A stretch of 64,000 nt of DNA from Kutzneria chonburiensis (GCF_028622115.1 NZ_CP097263.1:5766001-5830000), one strand, 5' to 3'; counted from the stretch's first letter, positions 1-9,503 are shown. The notes: a model not told the origin generated them from the sequence alone. Numbers and translations: made by a program.

Positions 1-1
1 C

Positions 2-763
2 TACGACGACGAGGGTTGGTGGGGCCTGACCTGGGTGCAGGCCTACGACCAGACCCGCGAGCAGCGCTACCTGGTCGCGGCCGAGTCGCTGTTCACCGAC
101 ATGGCCGGCGGCTGGGACCTGACCTGCGGCGGCGGCATCTGGTGGTCGAAGAACCGGGACTACAAGAACGCCATCCCCAACGAGCTGTTCCTGTCACTGG
201 CCGCCGCGCTGGCCCTGCGCACCACCGGTGCGGCCGCGGCCAACTACCAGCGCTGGGCCGAGCTGGAGTGGGACTGGTTCGCGCACACCGGCATGATCAA
301 TGCTCAGGGTCTGGTCAACGACGGGCTGACCGACGACTGCCACAACAACGGGCGTACCACGTGGACCTACAACCAGGGCGTGGTGCTGGGCGGGCTGGCC
401 GACCTGTACCGGCTGACCGGCCACCGGGATCTGTTGCAGTCGGCCACCTCCATCGCCAACGCCGCGATGACCAGGCTCACCGATGGGAACGGTGTGCTTC
501 ATGAGTCGTGTGAGGCCAAACGGTGCGACGTGGACCAGACCCAGTTCAAGGGGATCTTCGTGCGGAACCTGGTGGCGCTCAACGAGGTCGCGCCGTCATC
601 GGCCTACACCGCGTTCGCCGTGCGCAACGCGCTGGCCGTGTGGAAGACCCGCAACCAGGCCAACCAGCTGGGTCTGTTCTGGAGTGGACCGTTCGACACC
701 GCCGACGCCAGCCGCCAGAGCTCCGCACTGGACTGCCTCAACTCGGCCCTGCGCCTGAGTTAG
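2..763 (+). CDS. GH76 family alpha-1,6-mannanase-like glycoside hydrolase (5' truncated by window)
   Basis: The frame is open from the first bases, so the gene begins upstream of the window. The visible 253 residues carry family hallmarks of glycoside hydrolase family 76 (endo-alpha-1,6-mannanases): an acidic/aromatic start YDDEGWWGLTW, the IWWS..RDYKNAIPNEL block about 45 residues in, and LTDDCHNNG followed by WTYNQG. GH76 enzymes are (alpha/alpha)6 barrels, usually secreted, acting on mannan side chains. The signal peptide and the rest of the catalytic domain are not visible, so secretion cannot be judged. The stop TAG is 14 bases before a long palindrome, and the last codons are repeated beyond it (see findings). 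Confidence 0.85.
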   Translation, partial: YDDEGWWGLTWVQAYDQTREQRYLVAAESLFTDMAGGWDLTCGGGIWWSKNRDYKNAIPNELFLSLAAALALRTTGAAAANYQRWAELEWDWFAHTGMINAQGLVNDGLTDDCHNNGRTTWTYNQGVVLGGLADLYRLTGHRDLLQSATSIANAAMTRLTDGNGVLHESCEAKRCDVDQTQFKGIFVRNLVALNEVAPSSAYTAFAVRNALAVWKTRNQANQLGLFWSGPFDTADASRQSSALDCLNSALRLS

Positions 764-777
764 CCCGGGCTCAGTTA

Positions 778-833
778 ACGCTTGGAAGGGGGCCTTCCTG
801 CACTCGGAGTGGAGGAAGGCCCCTTCCAAGCGT
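778..833. repeat. Long palindrome, family A copy 1 (GGAAGGGGGCCTTCC core)
   Basis: Imperfect inverted repeat of about 27 bp per arm centred near position 805, with the core GGAAGGGGGCCTTCC. The right arm has one fewer C than the left has G. It lies between the convergent GH76 gene and the small membrane-protein gene, where a bidirectional terminator would be expected, but has no T tract. A nearly identical element sits at 15601-15657. The 14-base string CCTGCGCCTGAGTT, which is the end of the GH76 gene, occurs on both sides (748-761 and 838-851). Confidence 0.85.
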
Positions 834-865
834 CAGTCCTGCGCCTGAGTTGATTGGCGCGTCAG

Positions 866-1150
866 TCAATTCACGATCGGCTGGGTCAGGGTGTCGATGG
901 TGTCGCCGGGCGGCAGCTCGGCGCTGCGCTGCGCCGGCACCGGGGTCGACTCGGCCCGGTTGATCACGACCACGTTGGCCATCGGGTCGGGCTCGTCGGT
1001 CAGCATCGGCGACAGCGAGCGGGCCACCGCCTTGAGCCGGCGCAGCCGCCGCGCCACCAGGAAGCCGATGAACCGCGGCGAGGTGAGCCACCAGCCCAGC
1101 AGGAGGCCGGCCGCGGCGATCGCGGACAGCAGGACCAGCTCGAACCGCAC
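866..1150 (-). CDS. Small membrane protein of unknown function
   Basis: 94 residues from a GTG start preceded by AAGGGG. Residues 5-25 form one hydrophobic helix (LVLLSAIAAAGLLLGWW), followed by a basic segment VARRLRRLKAVARSL and a polar tail. The layout suggests a single-pass membrane protein with a cytoplasmic basic tail by the positive-inside rule. I recognise no family. It stands alone on the minus strand, convergent with the GH76 gene, with cobN downstream in the same orientation after a gap of about 180 bases in which I see nothing but a weak AAAGG/CCTTT dyad near 1270. Confidence 0.6.
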   Translation of the reverse strand: MRFELVLLSAIAAAGLLLGWWLTSPRFIGFLVARRLRRLKAVARSLSPMLTDEPDPMANVVVINRAESTPVPAQRSAELPPGDTIDTLTQPIVN

Positions 1151-1329
1151 GGCGCACCCCTTCCCCAGTGACGGACCCGACCCTGTCTGGTACGGCGGCC
1201 GAGGTCCTCGGGTTCACCGCCGCGGCATGGTCTCCGCGGCGGCGAACCCGCTGTGCGCTCCCTGTCATTAAAGGACCTTTGGCGGGGAAATGCGCGTGAA
1301 GTCACCGGTCTGGGGTCAAACGGCGCGCG

Positions 1330-4300
1330 TTATTCCTCCAACTGGCCTTCCAGTTCCAGATAGACCGTACGCAGTTGGTCGAGAACGGTCTCGTCCGGTT
1401 GCGACCACAGTCCCCGATCGGCTGCTTCCAACAGGCGCTCCGTCACGCCGCGCAGTGCCCACGGGTTCGACGTGCGCATGAAGTCCTGAACTTCCTTGTC
1501 GAAAACGTAGGATTCTGCAAGTTGCGCGTACATCCAGTCGTCGACAACACCGGCCGTGGCGTCGAAACCGAACAGGTAGTCCACTGTGGCCGCCAGCTCG
1601 AATGCACCCTTGTAACCATGTCGACGCATGGCCGATATCCAGCGGGGGTTGACAACGCGGGCCCGGAACACGCGCTTGGTCTCCTCGCCGAGGGTGCGCG
1701 TGCGGACCGCGTGCGGCACCGCCGAGTCGCCGACGTAGGCCGCCGGGTTGTCGCCGGTCAGCGACCGCACCATGGCCACCATGCCGCCGTGGTACTGGAA
1801 ATAGTCGTCCGAATCGGCGATGTCGTGCTCACGCGTGTCCACGTTCTTGGCCGCCACCTGGATCCGGCGGTACGCGGTCTCCATGTCGGCACGGGCCTGC
1901 GTGCCGTCGAGGCCGCGGCCGTAGGCGTAGCCGCCCCAGGTGGCGTAGACCTCGGCCAGATCGCCGTCGTCACGCCAGTTCCGGGAGTCGATCAGCGGCA
2001 GCAGACCGGCCCCGTAGGCGCCGGGCTTGGAGCCGAAGATCCGGGTGGTCGCGCGGCGTTCGTCGCCGTGTTCTTCCACGTCGCGGCGGAAGTGGGCGGC
2101 GACGTAGTTGTCCTCGTCGGACTCGTCGAGCCGGGCCACCGCGGCGATGGCGTCGTCCAGCACCGCCACCACGTGCGGGAAGGCGTCCCGGAAGAAGCCG
2201 GAGATCCGCACCACCACGTCGATCCGGGGACGCCCCAGTTCCGGAACCGGCACGATCTCGAAGCCGGTGACCCGGCGCGACGCGTCGTCCCACACCGGGC
2301 GGGTTCCCAGCAGCCACAACAGTTCCGCGATGTCATCGCCCTGGGTGCGCATGGCCGACGTGCCCCACACCGTCAGACCGACGCTGCGCGGCCATTCCCC
2401 GGTGTCGGCGCGATGACGTTCCAGCAACGAATCGGCCAAGGCCGAGCCGACGTCGAAGGCGTTGCGGGACGGGATCGCCTTGGGGTCGACGGAATAGAAG
2501 TTGCGGCCGGTGGGCAGCACCGACACCAGGCCGCGGGTCGGAGATCCGGACGGGCCCGGCTCGATGAACCGGCCGTCCAGTGCGCGCAGCACATTCGTGA
2601 TCTCGTCGGTGGTACGGGCCAGTCGCGGCACCAACTCGTCGCGGGCGAAGGCGAGCACCGTCTCCACTGCCTCGATACGTTCCCCCAGCACGGTTTCCGT
2701 GCTGCCCTCGGTCGTCCAGCCGTTGTCGTGCACCGAGGTCACCAGCCGGCGGGCCAGCTCCTCCAGCAGGTCAACCGCATCGGCGCCGGTCTGCGCCGGG
2801 CCGTCGACCAGTTCGGACAGTCGGCCGGCCTCGACGCGAGCGCCCGGATCGGCCAGCAGCCGCTCCTCGTCCAGTCCGAAGTGGACGGCCAGCGCGGCCC
2901 GAAGTCCCGTGATCGCCCCGACCTTGCCGCCGAACACCTGTCGCGCCCGCAGCACCGCGAGCACGTCGTTGATCAGCTCTTCGCCTTCCGGGGCGCGGCC
3001 GAGGATGTGCAGGCCGTCGCGGATCTGCACGTCCTTGATCTCGCACAGGTAGCCGTCGATGTGCATGACGAAGTCGTCGAAGTCGTCCTCGCCGGGCGCC
3101 TCGGACTGGTGCAGGTCGTGGTGCAGCTTGGCGCTGGTGACCAGTTCCCAGATCTGGCCGCGCACGGTGGCCAGCTTGGTCGGGTCCAGCGCCTGCACGG
3201 TCGCGTACTCGTCCAGCAGCTGCTCCAGCTTGGCCATGTCGCCGTACGTGTCGGCGCGGGCCATCGGCGGGATCATGTGGTCGACCACGGTGGCGTGTGC
3301 GCGGCGCTTGGCCTGCGTGCCCTCGCCGGGATCGTTCACGATGAACGGGTAGATCATCGGCAGGCCGCCGAGCACGGCATCCGGCGCGCAGTCGTCGGAC
3401 AGGCCCAACCCCTTGCCCGGCAACCACTCCAGTGTGCCGTGCTTGCCGAGGTGCAGCACCGCGTGCGCGCCGAACTCGTGCTCCAGCCAGCGATAGGCGG
3501 CCAGGTACTGGTGCGAGGGCGGCAGGTTCGGGTCGTGGTAGATGGCCACCGGGTTCTCACCGAAGCCGCGCGGCGGCTGGATCATCAGCATCACGTTGCC
3601 GAACTGGAGCGAGGCCACGTAGATCTCGTCGTCGGTGACGTAGAGCTGACCCGGCGCCGCACCCCAGTGTTCCGTGACGCCATCGCGGAAACTCTGCGGC
3701 AGCGCGTCGAACCAACGGCGATAGGTGGCCGACGGGATCGTGATGGCCGCGCCGGACATCTGCTCCTCGGTCAGCCAGTCCACGTCGTGCCCGCCGGCCG
3801 CGATCAGCCGGTGGATCAGCCGGTCGCCGTCCAAAGTGGACACGTCGAGGCCGCCGAGGTCGTAGCCCTGCTCGGCCATCCGCTTGAGCAGGATCACCGC
3901 CGAGGCCGGCGTGTCGAGGCCGACCGCGTTGCCGACGCGGGCGTGCTTCGTCGGGTACGACGACAGCACGATCGCGACCTTCTTGTCCGCGTTGGGCACG
4001 TGCCGCAGTCGGGCCAACCCCACCGCCGTGCCGGCAACCCTCGCCGCGCGTTCGCCGTCGGCCACGTACACCGGGATGCCGTCCGGGCCGTTCTCCTTGA
4101 AGGAGAATGGAACGCCGATCAGCCGGCCGTCGAACTCCGGGATCGCCACCTGCATCGCCGCGTCCATCGGGGACAGTGCCGCGTCGGACTCCCGCCAGGC
4201 CGCCCGTGACGACGTGAGGCAGAGTCCTTGCAGCACCGGGATGTCCAGCTGCGCCAACGCCCCCGCGTCCCAGGCGTCTTCGTCGCCGCCCGCGCTGGCG

Positions 4301-4983
4301 TCCGCCGCCACCGCCCCGCCGGCCGCCAGCACCGTCGCCACGACCGCGTCGCAGCGGCTGAGGACTTCGAGCAGCCCTTCGGACTCGTCGCCGGCCAGGC
4401 CGCGCAGCGAGCCGCAGAACACCGGCAGCACATTGGCTCCGGCCGCCTCCACCGCGTCGGCCAGCGTGTCGACAAATGCCGTGTTTCCGGCCAGCGCGTG
4501 CGCCCGGTAGAACACGATGCCGACCGTCGGCCTGCCTTCTTCGTGCCGCCTTTCGCCGTGCACGCCGTAAACGGGCGTTTTCACCGGCGGCTCGAATCCC
4601 TCGCCGGTCAGCAACACCGTGTCGGACAGGAAGCCGGCCAGCTGCCCCAGGTTGGCCGGGCCACCCTCGACCAGGTACGCAAGCGCTTGCGTGGCCACGC
4701 CGGCCGGCACCGTGGAGACCGCCATCAGCTCCGCGTCCGGCGATGCCTCACCGCCGAGGCACACCGTCGGCTTGTTCGCCGCCAGGACCGCGTCCAGGCC
4801 TTCTTCCCAGGCCCGCTTGCCGCCCAGCAGCCGCACCACCACCAGATCGGCGTCTCGGAGCAGCGCCGGCAGCTCCTCGACCTCCAGCCGAGCCGGGTTG
4901 CCGACCGTGTAGTCGGCCCCGCTGGCCCTGGCCGCCAACAGGTCCGTGTCTGCCGTCGAGAGCAGCAGGACGCGCGAAGTCAT
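1330..4983 (-). CDS. cobN: Aerobic cobaltochelatase subunit CobN
   Basis: 1217 residues, normal length for CobN and homologous to the large subunit of magnesium chelatase (PF02514). It is the metal-inserting subunit that, with AAA+ partners, places cobalt into hydrogenobyrinic acid a,c-diamide in aerobic cobalamin synthesis. Conserved CobN stretches include HLGKHGTLEWLPGKG, FIVNDPGEGTQAKRR and YPFIVND in the middle, and the C-terminal GYKGAFELAATVDYLFGFDAT. The ATG at 4983 has AGGAGG at 4993-4998. No AAA+ partner gene is in the window. Expression is very likely set by the cobalamin riboswitch immediately upstream, so the gene should be off when B12 is plentiful. Confidence 0.95.
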   Translation of the reverse strand: MTSRVLLLSTADTDLLAARASGADYTVGNPARLEVEELPALLRDADLVVVRLLGGKRAWEEGLDAVLAANKPTVCLGGEASPDAELMAVSTVPAGVATQALAYLVEGGPANLGQLAGFLSDTVLLTGEGFEPPVKTPVYGVHGERRHEEGRPTVGIVFYRAHALAGNTAFVDTLADAVEAAGANVLPVFCGSLRGLAGDESEGLLEVLSRCDAVVATVLAAGGAVAADASAGGDEDAWDAGALAQLDIPVLQGLCLTSSRAAWRESDAALSPMDAAMQVAIPEFDGRLIGVPFSFKENGPDGIPVYVADGERAARVAGTAVGLARLRHVPNADKKVAIVLSSYPTKHARVGNAVGLDTPASAVILLKRMAEQGYDLGGLDVSTLDGDRLIHRLIAAGGHDVDWLTEEQMSGAAITIPSATYRRWFDALPQSFRDGVTEHWGAAPGQLYVTDDEIYVASLQFGNVMLMIQPPRGFGENPVAIYHDPNLPPSHQYLAAYRWLEHEFGAHAVLHLGKHGTLEWLPGKGLGLSDDCAPDAVLGGLPMIYPFIVNDPGEGTQAKRRAHATVVDHMIPPMARADTYGDMAKLEQLLDEYATVQALDPTKLATVRGQIWELVTSAKLHHDLHQSEAPGEDDFDDFVMHIDGYLCEIKDVQIRDGLHILGRAPEGEELINDVLAVLRARQVFGGKVGAITGLRAALAVHFGLDEERLLADPGARVEAGRLSELVDGPAQTGADAVDLLEELARRLVTSVHDNGWTTEGSTETVLGERIEAVETVLAFARDELVPRLARTTDEITNVLRALDGRFIEPGPSGSPTRGLVSVLPTGRNFYSVDPKAIPSRNAFDVGSALADSLLERHRADTGEWPRSVGLTVWGTSAMRTQGDDIAELLWLLGTRPVWDDASRRVTGFEIVPVPELGRPRIDVVVRISGFFRDAFPHVVAVLDDAIAAVARLDESDEDNYVAAHFRRDVEEHGDERRATTRIFGSKPGAYGAGLLPLIDSRNWRDDGDLAEVYATWGGYAYGRGLDGTQARADMETAYRRIQVAAKNVDTREHDIADSDDYFQYHGGMVAMVRSLTGDNPAAYVGDSAVPHAVRTRTLGEETKRVFRARVVNPRWISAMRRHGYKGAFELAATVDYLFGFDATAGVVDDWMYAQLAESYVFDKEVQDFMRTSNPWALRGVTERLLEAADRGLWSQPDETVLDQLRTVYLELEGQLEE

Positions 4984-5009
4984 CAGCCGTACCCTCCTCG
5001 GGGTCCCGC

Positions 5010-5130
5010 GCCCCGGGTAGAGACATCACGGCCGGTGGTGGAGTGTCTGGCTTTCACAGTGGCGCGACCGCCCCGGACTCCCACCGGGTTCCTCGCTCCC
5101 ACCGCCGTCTGGTCGGTTCATGCTAACGAC
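5010..5130 (-). promoter_or_regulatory. Cobalamin (AdoCbl) riboswitch upstream of cobN
   Basis: Read on the minus strand, the leader contains the core of a B12 riboswitch in the right order: GGAACCCGGTG, then GGAGTCCGGGGCGGTC, then GCGCCACTGTGA, then AGCCAGACAC. These match the conserved GGGAA..GGTG..AATCCG..GCCACTGT and AGCCaGga elements of the class. It ends about 12 bases before the cobN Shine-Dalgarno, with a CGGGG/CCCCG stem next to it that could close when ligand binds. Boundaries are by eye. Confidence 0.9.
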
Positions 5131-5181
5131 CGAACACGCCCAACCCCGACAGTCGAGATCCACCCCACGCGCCCCCACCCC

Positions 5182-5263
5182 CACGTGAGTGGCTCATTTG
5201 GCGTTTTGCCCCCACGTGAGTGGCTCACATGGCCGCCAAGCGCAAATGAGCCACTCAGGTAGG
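5182..5263. repeat. Interspersed palindrome, family C copy 1 (TGAGTGGCTCATTTGGC)
   Basis: Three copies of the word TGAGTGGCTCA or its complement occur here (5186, 5217, and inverted near 5247), so two alternative hairpins can form. The same words build the repeat at 21991-22094. It lies between the cobN leader and the 3' end of the methyltransferase gene, which reads toward it. Confidence 0.8.
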
Positions 5264-5293
5264 GAATCAGGGGTTGCCCGGTCACGTAGGGCG

Positions 5294-6106
5294 TCAGGGC
5301 TTGCGGGCGACGCCGCCGTAGGACAGGTGGACCTTGCCCTCGTTCTGGTCGCTCCACTCGGAGCGCCACTGCCGCACCGGCACCACGCCGGGATCGATCA
5401 GCTCCAGGCCGGTGAAGAACTTGGCCACCTCACCGTAGGTCCGCGGGTGCAGCTGGGCGCTGATCTTGCGGTAGATGCCCTCGACCTCGCTGACCGCGCC
5501 CAGCTGCTCCTCGGGCACGAAGTCGACCGTGGCGTGCGAGACGGCCAGGTAGCTGCCGGGGGCCAGCGCGTCGCGGTAGGCCTCGACCAGGCCGTGCGGG
5601 TCGTCGGCGTCGGGCAGGTAGTGCAGCACGGCGATGGCGATCAGGCCGACCGGCCGGGAGAAGTCGATCATCTCGCGGACCTGGGGCAGGCCGAGCACCG
5701 AGTCGGGGTGGCGCAGGTCGGCCCGCACCGGCGCGACCAGCGGATTGTCGCCGAGGATGGTCCGGCTGTGGGCCACCGCGATGGGCTCGTTGTCCACGTA
5801 GACCACGCGGGCGGCGGGATTGATCCGGTGCGCGATCTCGTGCACGTTGCCCACGGTCGGAATGCCGGAGCCGAGGTCGAGGAACTGGTCGACGCCGGCG
5901 GCGACCAGGCAGTTGACCACCCGTCTCAGGAAGGACCGGCTGGCCCGCATGCCGTTGGCCACCTCGGGCATGGCCCGCACGGCCTGCTTGGCGGCGGCCC
6001 GGTCGACGGCGAAGTTGTGCGCGCCGCCGAGGAAGTAGTCCAGGATCCGGGCCGGGTTGGGGCGGTCGAGGTCGACGTCGGCCGGTATCCACCGAGGACG
6101 GTGCAT
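5294..6106 (-). CDS. PF04672-family SAM-dependent methyltransferase
   Basis: 270 residues. It has the signature of the actinobacterial S-adenosylmethionine methyltransferase family PF04672 (formerly DUF574): DLDRPNPARILDYFLGGAHNFAVDR at the N-terminus, then the SAM-binding FLDLGSGIPTVGNVHEIA and the acidic turn VVYVDNEPIAVAHS. The family is very abundant in filamentous actinomycetes and its substrates are mostly unknown. The ATG at 6106 is preceded by GGAAGGGG at a good distance. It appears monocistronic; downstream lies the family C palindrome, upstream the lon promoter region. Confidence 0.9.
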   Translation of the reverse strand: MHRPRWIPADVDLDRPNPARILDYFLGGAHNFAVDRAAAKQAVRAMPEVANGMRASRSFLRRVVNCLVAAGVDQFLDLGSGIPTVGNVHEIAHRINPAARVVYVDNEPIAVAHSRTILGDNPLVAPVRADLRHPDSVLGLPQVREMIDFSRPVGLIAIAVLHYLPDADDPHGLVEAYRDALAPGSYLAVSHATVDFVPEEQLGAVSEVEGIYRKISAQLHPRTYGEVAKFFTGLELIDPGVVPVRQWRSEWSDQNEGKVHLSYGGVARKP

Positions 6107-6328
6107 CCGCGCGACCCCTTCCGACTAACTTCACCCGATCGTGTTAATGGTGGGGGCGCGGTCACGCCCTGTCCACACTCCGCGGGCGAACAACACGCAG
6201 GGAATGCGCGGCATCACTGCGCGTTGACTACAGGTGTGCCGCACCGTCAACCACCTCACGAAACGTAGTCGGCGGCCGAGATCGCTCACGGCGAACAGCC
6301 GTTCGGGAACAGTTCCCGGCTCCAGTTG

Positions 6329-6349
6329 GTTGAGCCAGTACGACTCAAC
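6329..6349. promoter_or_regulatory. HAIR-like HspR operator upstream of lon
   Basis: The dyad TTGAGC-N7-ACTCAA, extended by G/C to 21 bases, matches the HspR-associated inverted repeat CTTGAGT-N7-ACTCAAG with one change in the core arms and swapped outer bases. It sits 14 bases before the lon start codon, where a bound repressor would block initiation. HspR control of lon is established for Streptomyces lividans. A second dyad, GGGAAC-A-GTTCCC, lies just upstream at 6305-6317. Confidence 0.75.
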
Positions 6350-6362
6350 CTTGGAGGATGAC

Positions 6363-8702
6363 GTGAGCGAAACACTGGCACTCCCGGTGCTCCCGCTGGA
6401 CGACGTGGTCGTGCTGCCCGGCATGGTGGTGCCGGTCAAGCTCGCCGACGCGGAGATCCGCGCGGCCGTCGAGGCCGCGCAGGCCGGCGACACCGGGTCG
6501 AAGGTGCTGCTGGTCCCCCGCCTGGAGGGCAAGTACGCCAAGGTGGGCACGCTGGGTGTGATCACCCAGATCGGCCGGCTGCCCGGCGGCGAGCGCGCCG
6601 CCGTGGTCCGCGGCACCGACCGGGTGCGCATCGGCACCGGCACTACCGGCCCCGGCGCGGCGCTGTGGGTGCAGGCCGAGGTCCAGGACGAGCCCGCGGT
6701 CGACGAGAGCACGCACGAGCTGGCCAAGGAGTACCGCACCCTGGTCACCTCGATCCTGCAGCAGCGGGGCGCGTGGCAGGTGGTCGACTCGGTGCAGGGC
6801 GTCGACGACCCCTCCGCGCTGGCCGACCTGGCCGGCTACGCCTCCTACCTCAGCGACGAGCAGAAGATCTGGCTGCTGGAGACCGTGGACGTCCGCGAGC
6901 GGCTGGAGAAGCTGCTGGCCTGGGGCCGTGAGCACCTGGCCGAGCTGGACGTGGCCGAGACGATCCGCAAGGACGTCAAGGAGGGCATGGAGAAGCAGCA
7001 GCGCGAGTTCCTGCTGCGCCAGCAGCTGTCGGCCATCCGCAAGGAGCTGGCCGAGCTGGACGGCAAGCCGGCGTCCGAGGAGCAGGACTACCGGGCCCGG
7101 GTGGAGGCCGCCGACCTGCCGGAGAAGGTGCGGGAGGCCGCGCTGACCGAGGTGGACAAGCTGGAGCGGACCTCGGAGCAGTCGCCCGAGGTCAGCTGGA
7201 TCCGGACCTGGCTGGACACCGTCCTCGACATCCCGTGGAACGAGCGGACCGAGGACGCCTACGACATCACCGGGGCGCGGGCGGTGCTGGACGCCGATCA
7301 CGCGGGCCTCGACGACGTGAAGGACCGCATCATCGAGCACCTGGCGGTGCGGCGGCGCCGGGCCGACAAGGGTCTCGGGGTCGTCGGCGGCCGGCGCAGC
7401 GGCGCCGTGCTCGCGCTGGTCGGGCCGCCCGGCGTCGGCAAGACGTCGCTGGGCGAGTCGGTGGCCCGGTCGATGGGCCGCAAGTTCGTCCGGGTCGCCC
7501 TCGGCGGCGTCCGGGACGAGGCAGAGATCCGCGGCCACCGGCGCACCTACGTCGGCGCGCTGCCCGGTCGCATCGTGCGGGCCATCAAGGAGGCCGGCTC
7601 GATGAACCCCGTCGTGCTGCTGGACGAGGTCGACAAGGTCGGCTCGGACTACCGCGGCGACCCGACGGCGGCCCTGCTGGAGGTGTTGGACCCGGCGCAG
7701 AACCACACGTTCCGGGACCACTACCTGGAGGTCGAGCTGGACCTGTCGGACGTGTTGTTCCTGGCCACGGCCAACGTGCTGGAGTCCATCCCCGGCCCGC
7801 TGCTGGACCGGATGGAGCTCGTTCGGCTGGACGGGTACACCGAGGACGAGAAGGTCACCATTGCCCGTGATCACCTGCTGGCCCGCCAGCTGGAGCGGGC
7901 CGGCCTGACCGCCGAGGACGTCACCGTCACCGACGACGCGCTGCGCCGGCTGGCCGCGGAGTACACCCGGGAGGCCGGGGTCCGCGACCTGGAGCGGTCC
8001 ATCGCCCGCGTGCTGCGCAAGGCGGCCGTCGACGAGGGCAAGCTGCCGCTGACGGTGTCGAACGACAACCTGCCCGACTTCCTCGGGCGGCCGCGGCACA
8101 CGCCGGAATCGGCCGAGCGCACGGCGGTGCCGGGCGTCGCCACCGGGCTCGCGGTCACCGGTGTCGGCGGTGACGTGCTGTTCGTCGAGGCCTCGCTGGC
8201 CGACGCGGAGACGGGTTCGACCGGGGTGTCGCTGACCGGGCAGCTGGGCGACGTGATGAAGGAGTCGGCGCACATCGCGCTGAGCTACCTCCGCTCGCAC
8301 GGGGCCGAGCTGGAACTGCCGGTCGGCGACCTGAAGGACCGCGGCGTGCACGTCCACGTGCCGGCCGGCGCGGTGCCCAAGGACGGCCCGAGCGCCGGTG
8401 TCACCATGACCACCGCGCTGGCGTCGCTGCTGTCGGGACGGCCGGTCCGGTCGGACGTGGCCATGACCGGCGAGGTGTCGCTGACCGGGCGGGTGCTGCC
8501 CATCGGCGGCGTCAAGCAGAAGCTGCTGGCCGCGCACCGGGCGGGTATCACGACTGTGTTGCTGCCCAAGCGGAACGAGCCCGACCTGGACGACGTGCCG
8601 ACCTCGGTGCGTGAGCAGCTGGAGGTGCACCTGGTGGCGGACGTCCGCGAGGTGCTGGACATCGCCCTGCAGCCGGTGAACGCGCCGGTGCTGAGCGCCT
8701 GA
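6363..8702 (+). CDS. lon: ATP-dependent protease La (Lon)
   Basis: 779 residues from GTG 6363, chosen because GGAGG lies 5 bases upstream and the protein then starts at the N-terminal strand [19 protein letters not shown]. Order: Lon N-terminal substrate domain (about 1-190), coiled-coil region, AAA+ module with Walker [10 protein letters not shown] near residue 354 and Walker [10 protein letters not shown] near 417, sensor region, then the protease domain with catalytic Ser677 in KDGPSAG and Lys718 in GGVKQK. It degrades misfolded and regulatory proteins in the cytoplasm. The HAIR dyad in the promoter predicts heat-shock control by HspR. Two terminators follow. Confidence 0.97.
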   Translation: MSETLALPVLPLDDVVVLPGMVVPVKLADAEIRAAVEAAQAGDTGSKVLLVPRLEGKYAKVGTLGVITQIGRLPGGERAAVVRGTDRVRIGTGTTGPGAALWVQAEVQDEPAVDESTHELAKEYRTLVTSILQQRGAWQVVDSVQGVDDPSALADLAGYASYLSDEQKIWLLETVDVRERLEKLLAWGREHLAELDVAETIRKDVKEGMEKQQREFLLRQQLSAIRKELAELDGKPASEEQDYRARVEAADLPEKVREAALTEVDKLERTSEQSPEVSWIRTWLDTVLDIPWNERTEDAYDITGARAVLDADHAGLDDVKDRIIEHLAVRRRRADKGLGVVGGRRSGAVLALVGPPGVGKTSLGESVARSMGRKFVRVALGGVRDEAEIRGHRRTYVGALPGRIVRAIKEAGSMNPVVLLDEVDKVGSDYRGDPTAALLEVLDPAQNHTFRDHYLEVELDLSDVLFLATANVLESIPGPLLDRMELVRLDGYTEDEKVTIARDHLLARQLERAGLTAEDVTVTDDALRRLAAEYTREAGVRDLERSIARVLRKAAVDEGKLPLTVSNDNLPDFLGRPRHTPESAERTAVPGVATGLAVTGVGGDVLFVEASLADAETGSTGVSLTGQLGDVMKESAHIALSYLRSHGAELELPVGDLKDRGVHVHVPAGAVPKDGPSAGVTMTTALASLLSGRPVRSDVAMTGEVSLTGRVLPIGGVKQKLLAAHRAGITTVLLPKRNEPDLDDVPTSVREQLEVHLVADVREVLDIALQPVNAPVLSA

Positions 8703-8707
8703 CCGAC

Positions 8708-8733
8708 CCCGCCGGCCTTCGACGGCCGGCGGG
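8708..8733 (+). terminator. Hairpin after lon
   Basis: Perfect 10-bp stem CCCGCCGGCC/GGCCGGCGGG with loop TTCGAC, starting 6 bases after the lon stop. There is no T tract. Confidence 0.6.
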
Positions 8734-8753
8734 CCCAGACCAACTGAATGATC

Positions 8754-8790
8754 GCGTGGCCCGCTCCCCCTCAGCGGGCCACGCTTTTTT
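8754..8790. terminator. Strong bidirectional Rho-independent terminator
   Basis: Perfect 12-bp stem GCGTGGCCCGCT/AGCGGGCCACGC with a 7-base loop and six T residues after it on the plus strand. It ends lon transcription. The stop codon of the convergent TetR gene begins in the hairpin loop at 8771. Confidence 0.9.
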
Positions 8791-9475
8791 CTATGCCCGC
8801 CAACACACAGTTCAGCCCGAAGGCGAACTGCTGGTCGTGACTGAGGTCTTCGGCGTCGAAGATGCGGCGGGCCACCAGCGGGTACTTCCCGCTGTCGATG
8901 ATCACTTCCCGCACGTACGGCGAGACCGCGTTGCGCCACTCGTCCTGGGTCATTCCGGTGCTGCGCACGTCTTCCCGTTCCGACAGCTCGGCCAGCACCG
9001 CCCCGTGCACGTAGTTCGCCACCGCCCCCAGCAGGGCCGAGGCAAGCGTGATGTCGTCGGTCGCGCCACTGGCCGCCGCCAGCGCCAAGTCGCTGCGGCG
9101 CAAGGCGTTCGGGCCCAGCGACGGCCGGCTGCGCAGCTCGGTCGCCAGCCACGGGTGGCGCAGCATCGAGGCCCGCATGCCGTCGGCGACCACCGTCAGG
9201 TCGGCCTTCCAGTCACCGGACGGGTCCCGTAGCTCGTCCTCGCCCTGCACGGCGTCGACCATCAACTCCAGCAGCTCGTCCTTGTTCGTGACGTAGCGGT
9301 AGAGCGAGGTCGTGCCGGTGCCGGCTTCGGTGGCCACCCGGCGCATGGTCAGCGCCGGTGTGCCTTCGGCGTCGGCGATCCGGATCGCGACCGTGACGAT
9401 CTGCTCGACGCTCAGCGCCTGCCGGCGGCGCGGCTCCGCCAGTCGGGTCCAGACCAGCGTGAACGGTGGGGCCAT
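8771..9475 (-). CDS. TetR family transcriptional regulator
   Basis: 234 residues from the ATG at 9475; the frame is open further upstream but would run into the neighbouring operator. The N-terminal helix-turn-helix is clear: SVEQIVTVAIRIADAEG, then MRRVATEAGTGTTSLYRYV, then NKDELLELMVD. The remainder resembles the TetR_C_1 ligand domain. It diverges from a flavin monooxygenase gene 71 bases away, with repeated GTTCCC/GGGAAC half-sites between, the usual arrangement for a local repressor that responds to the enzyme's substrate. The effector is unknown. Confidence 0.9.
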   Translation of the reverse strand: MAPPFTLVWTRLAEPRRRQALSVEQIVTVAIRIADAEGTPALTMRRVATEAGTGTTSLYRYVTNKDELLELMVDAVQGEDELRDPSGDWKADLTVVADGMRASMLRHPWLATELRSRPSLGPNALRRSDLALAAASGATDDITLASALLGAVANYVHGAVLAELSEREDVRSTGMTQDEWRNAVSPYVREVIIDSGKYPLVARRIFDAEDLSHDQQFAFGLNCVLAGIEKSVAR

Positions 9476-9503
9476 GGCGCTCACCCTACTAACTGGGTAC
9501 AGT

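Noticed and set aside
1375-4209. A 944-codon open frame on the plus strand opposite cobN
   Set aside because: It is the complement of a high-G+C coding gene with clear CobN homology; the translated sequence is rich in Arg/His/Val with no domain.
6345-9152. A 935-codon open frame on the minus strand opposite lon
   Set aside because: Mirror of the lon reading frame and of the terminator; no start signal and no recognisable domain.
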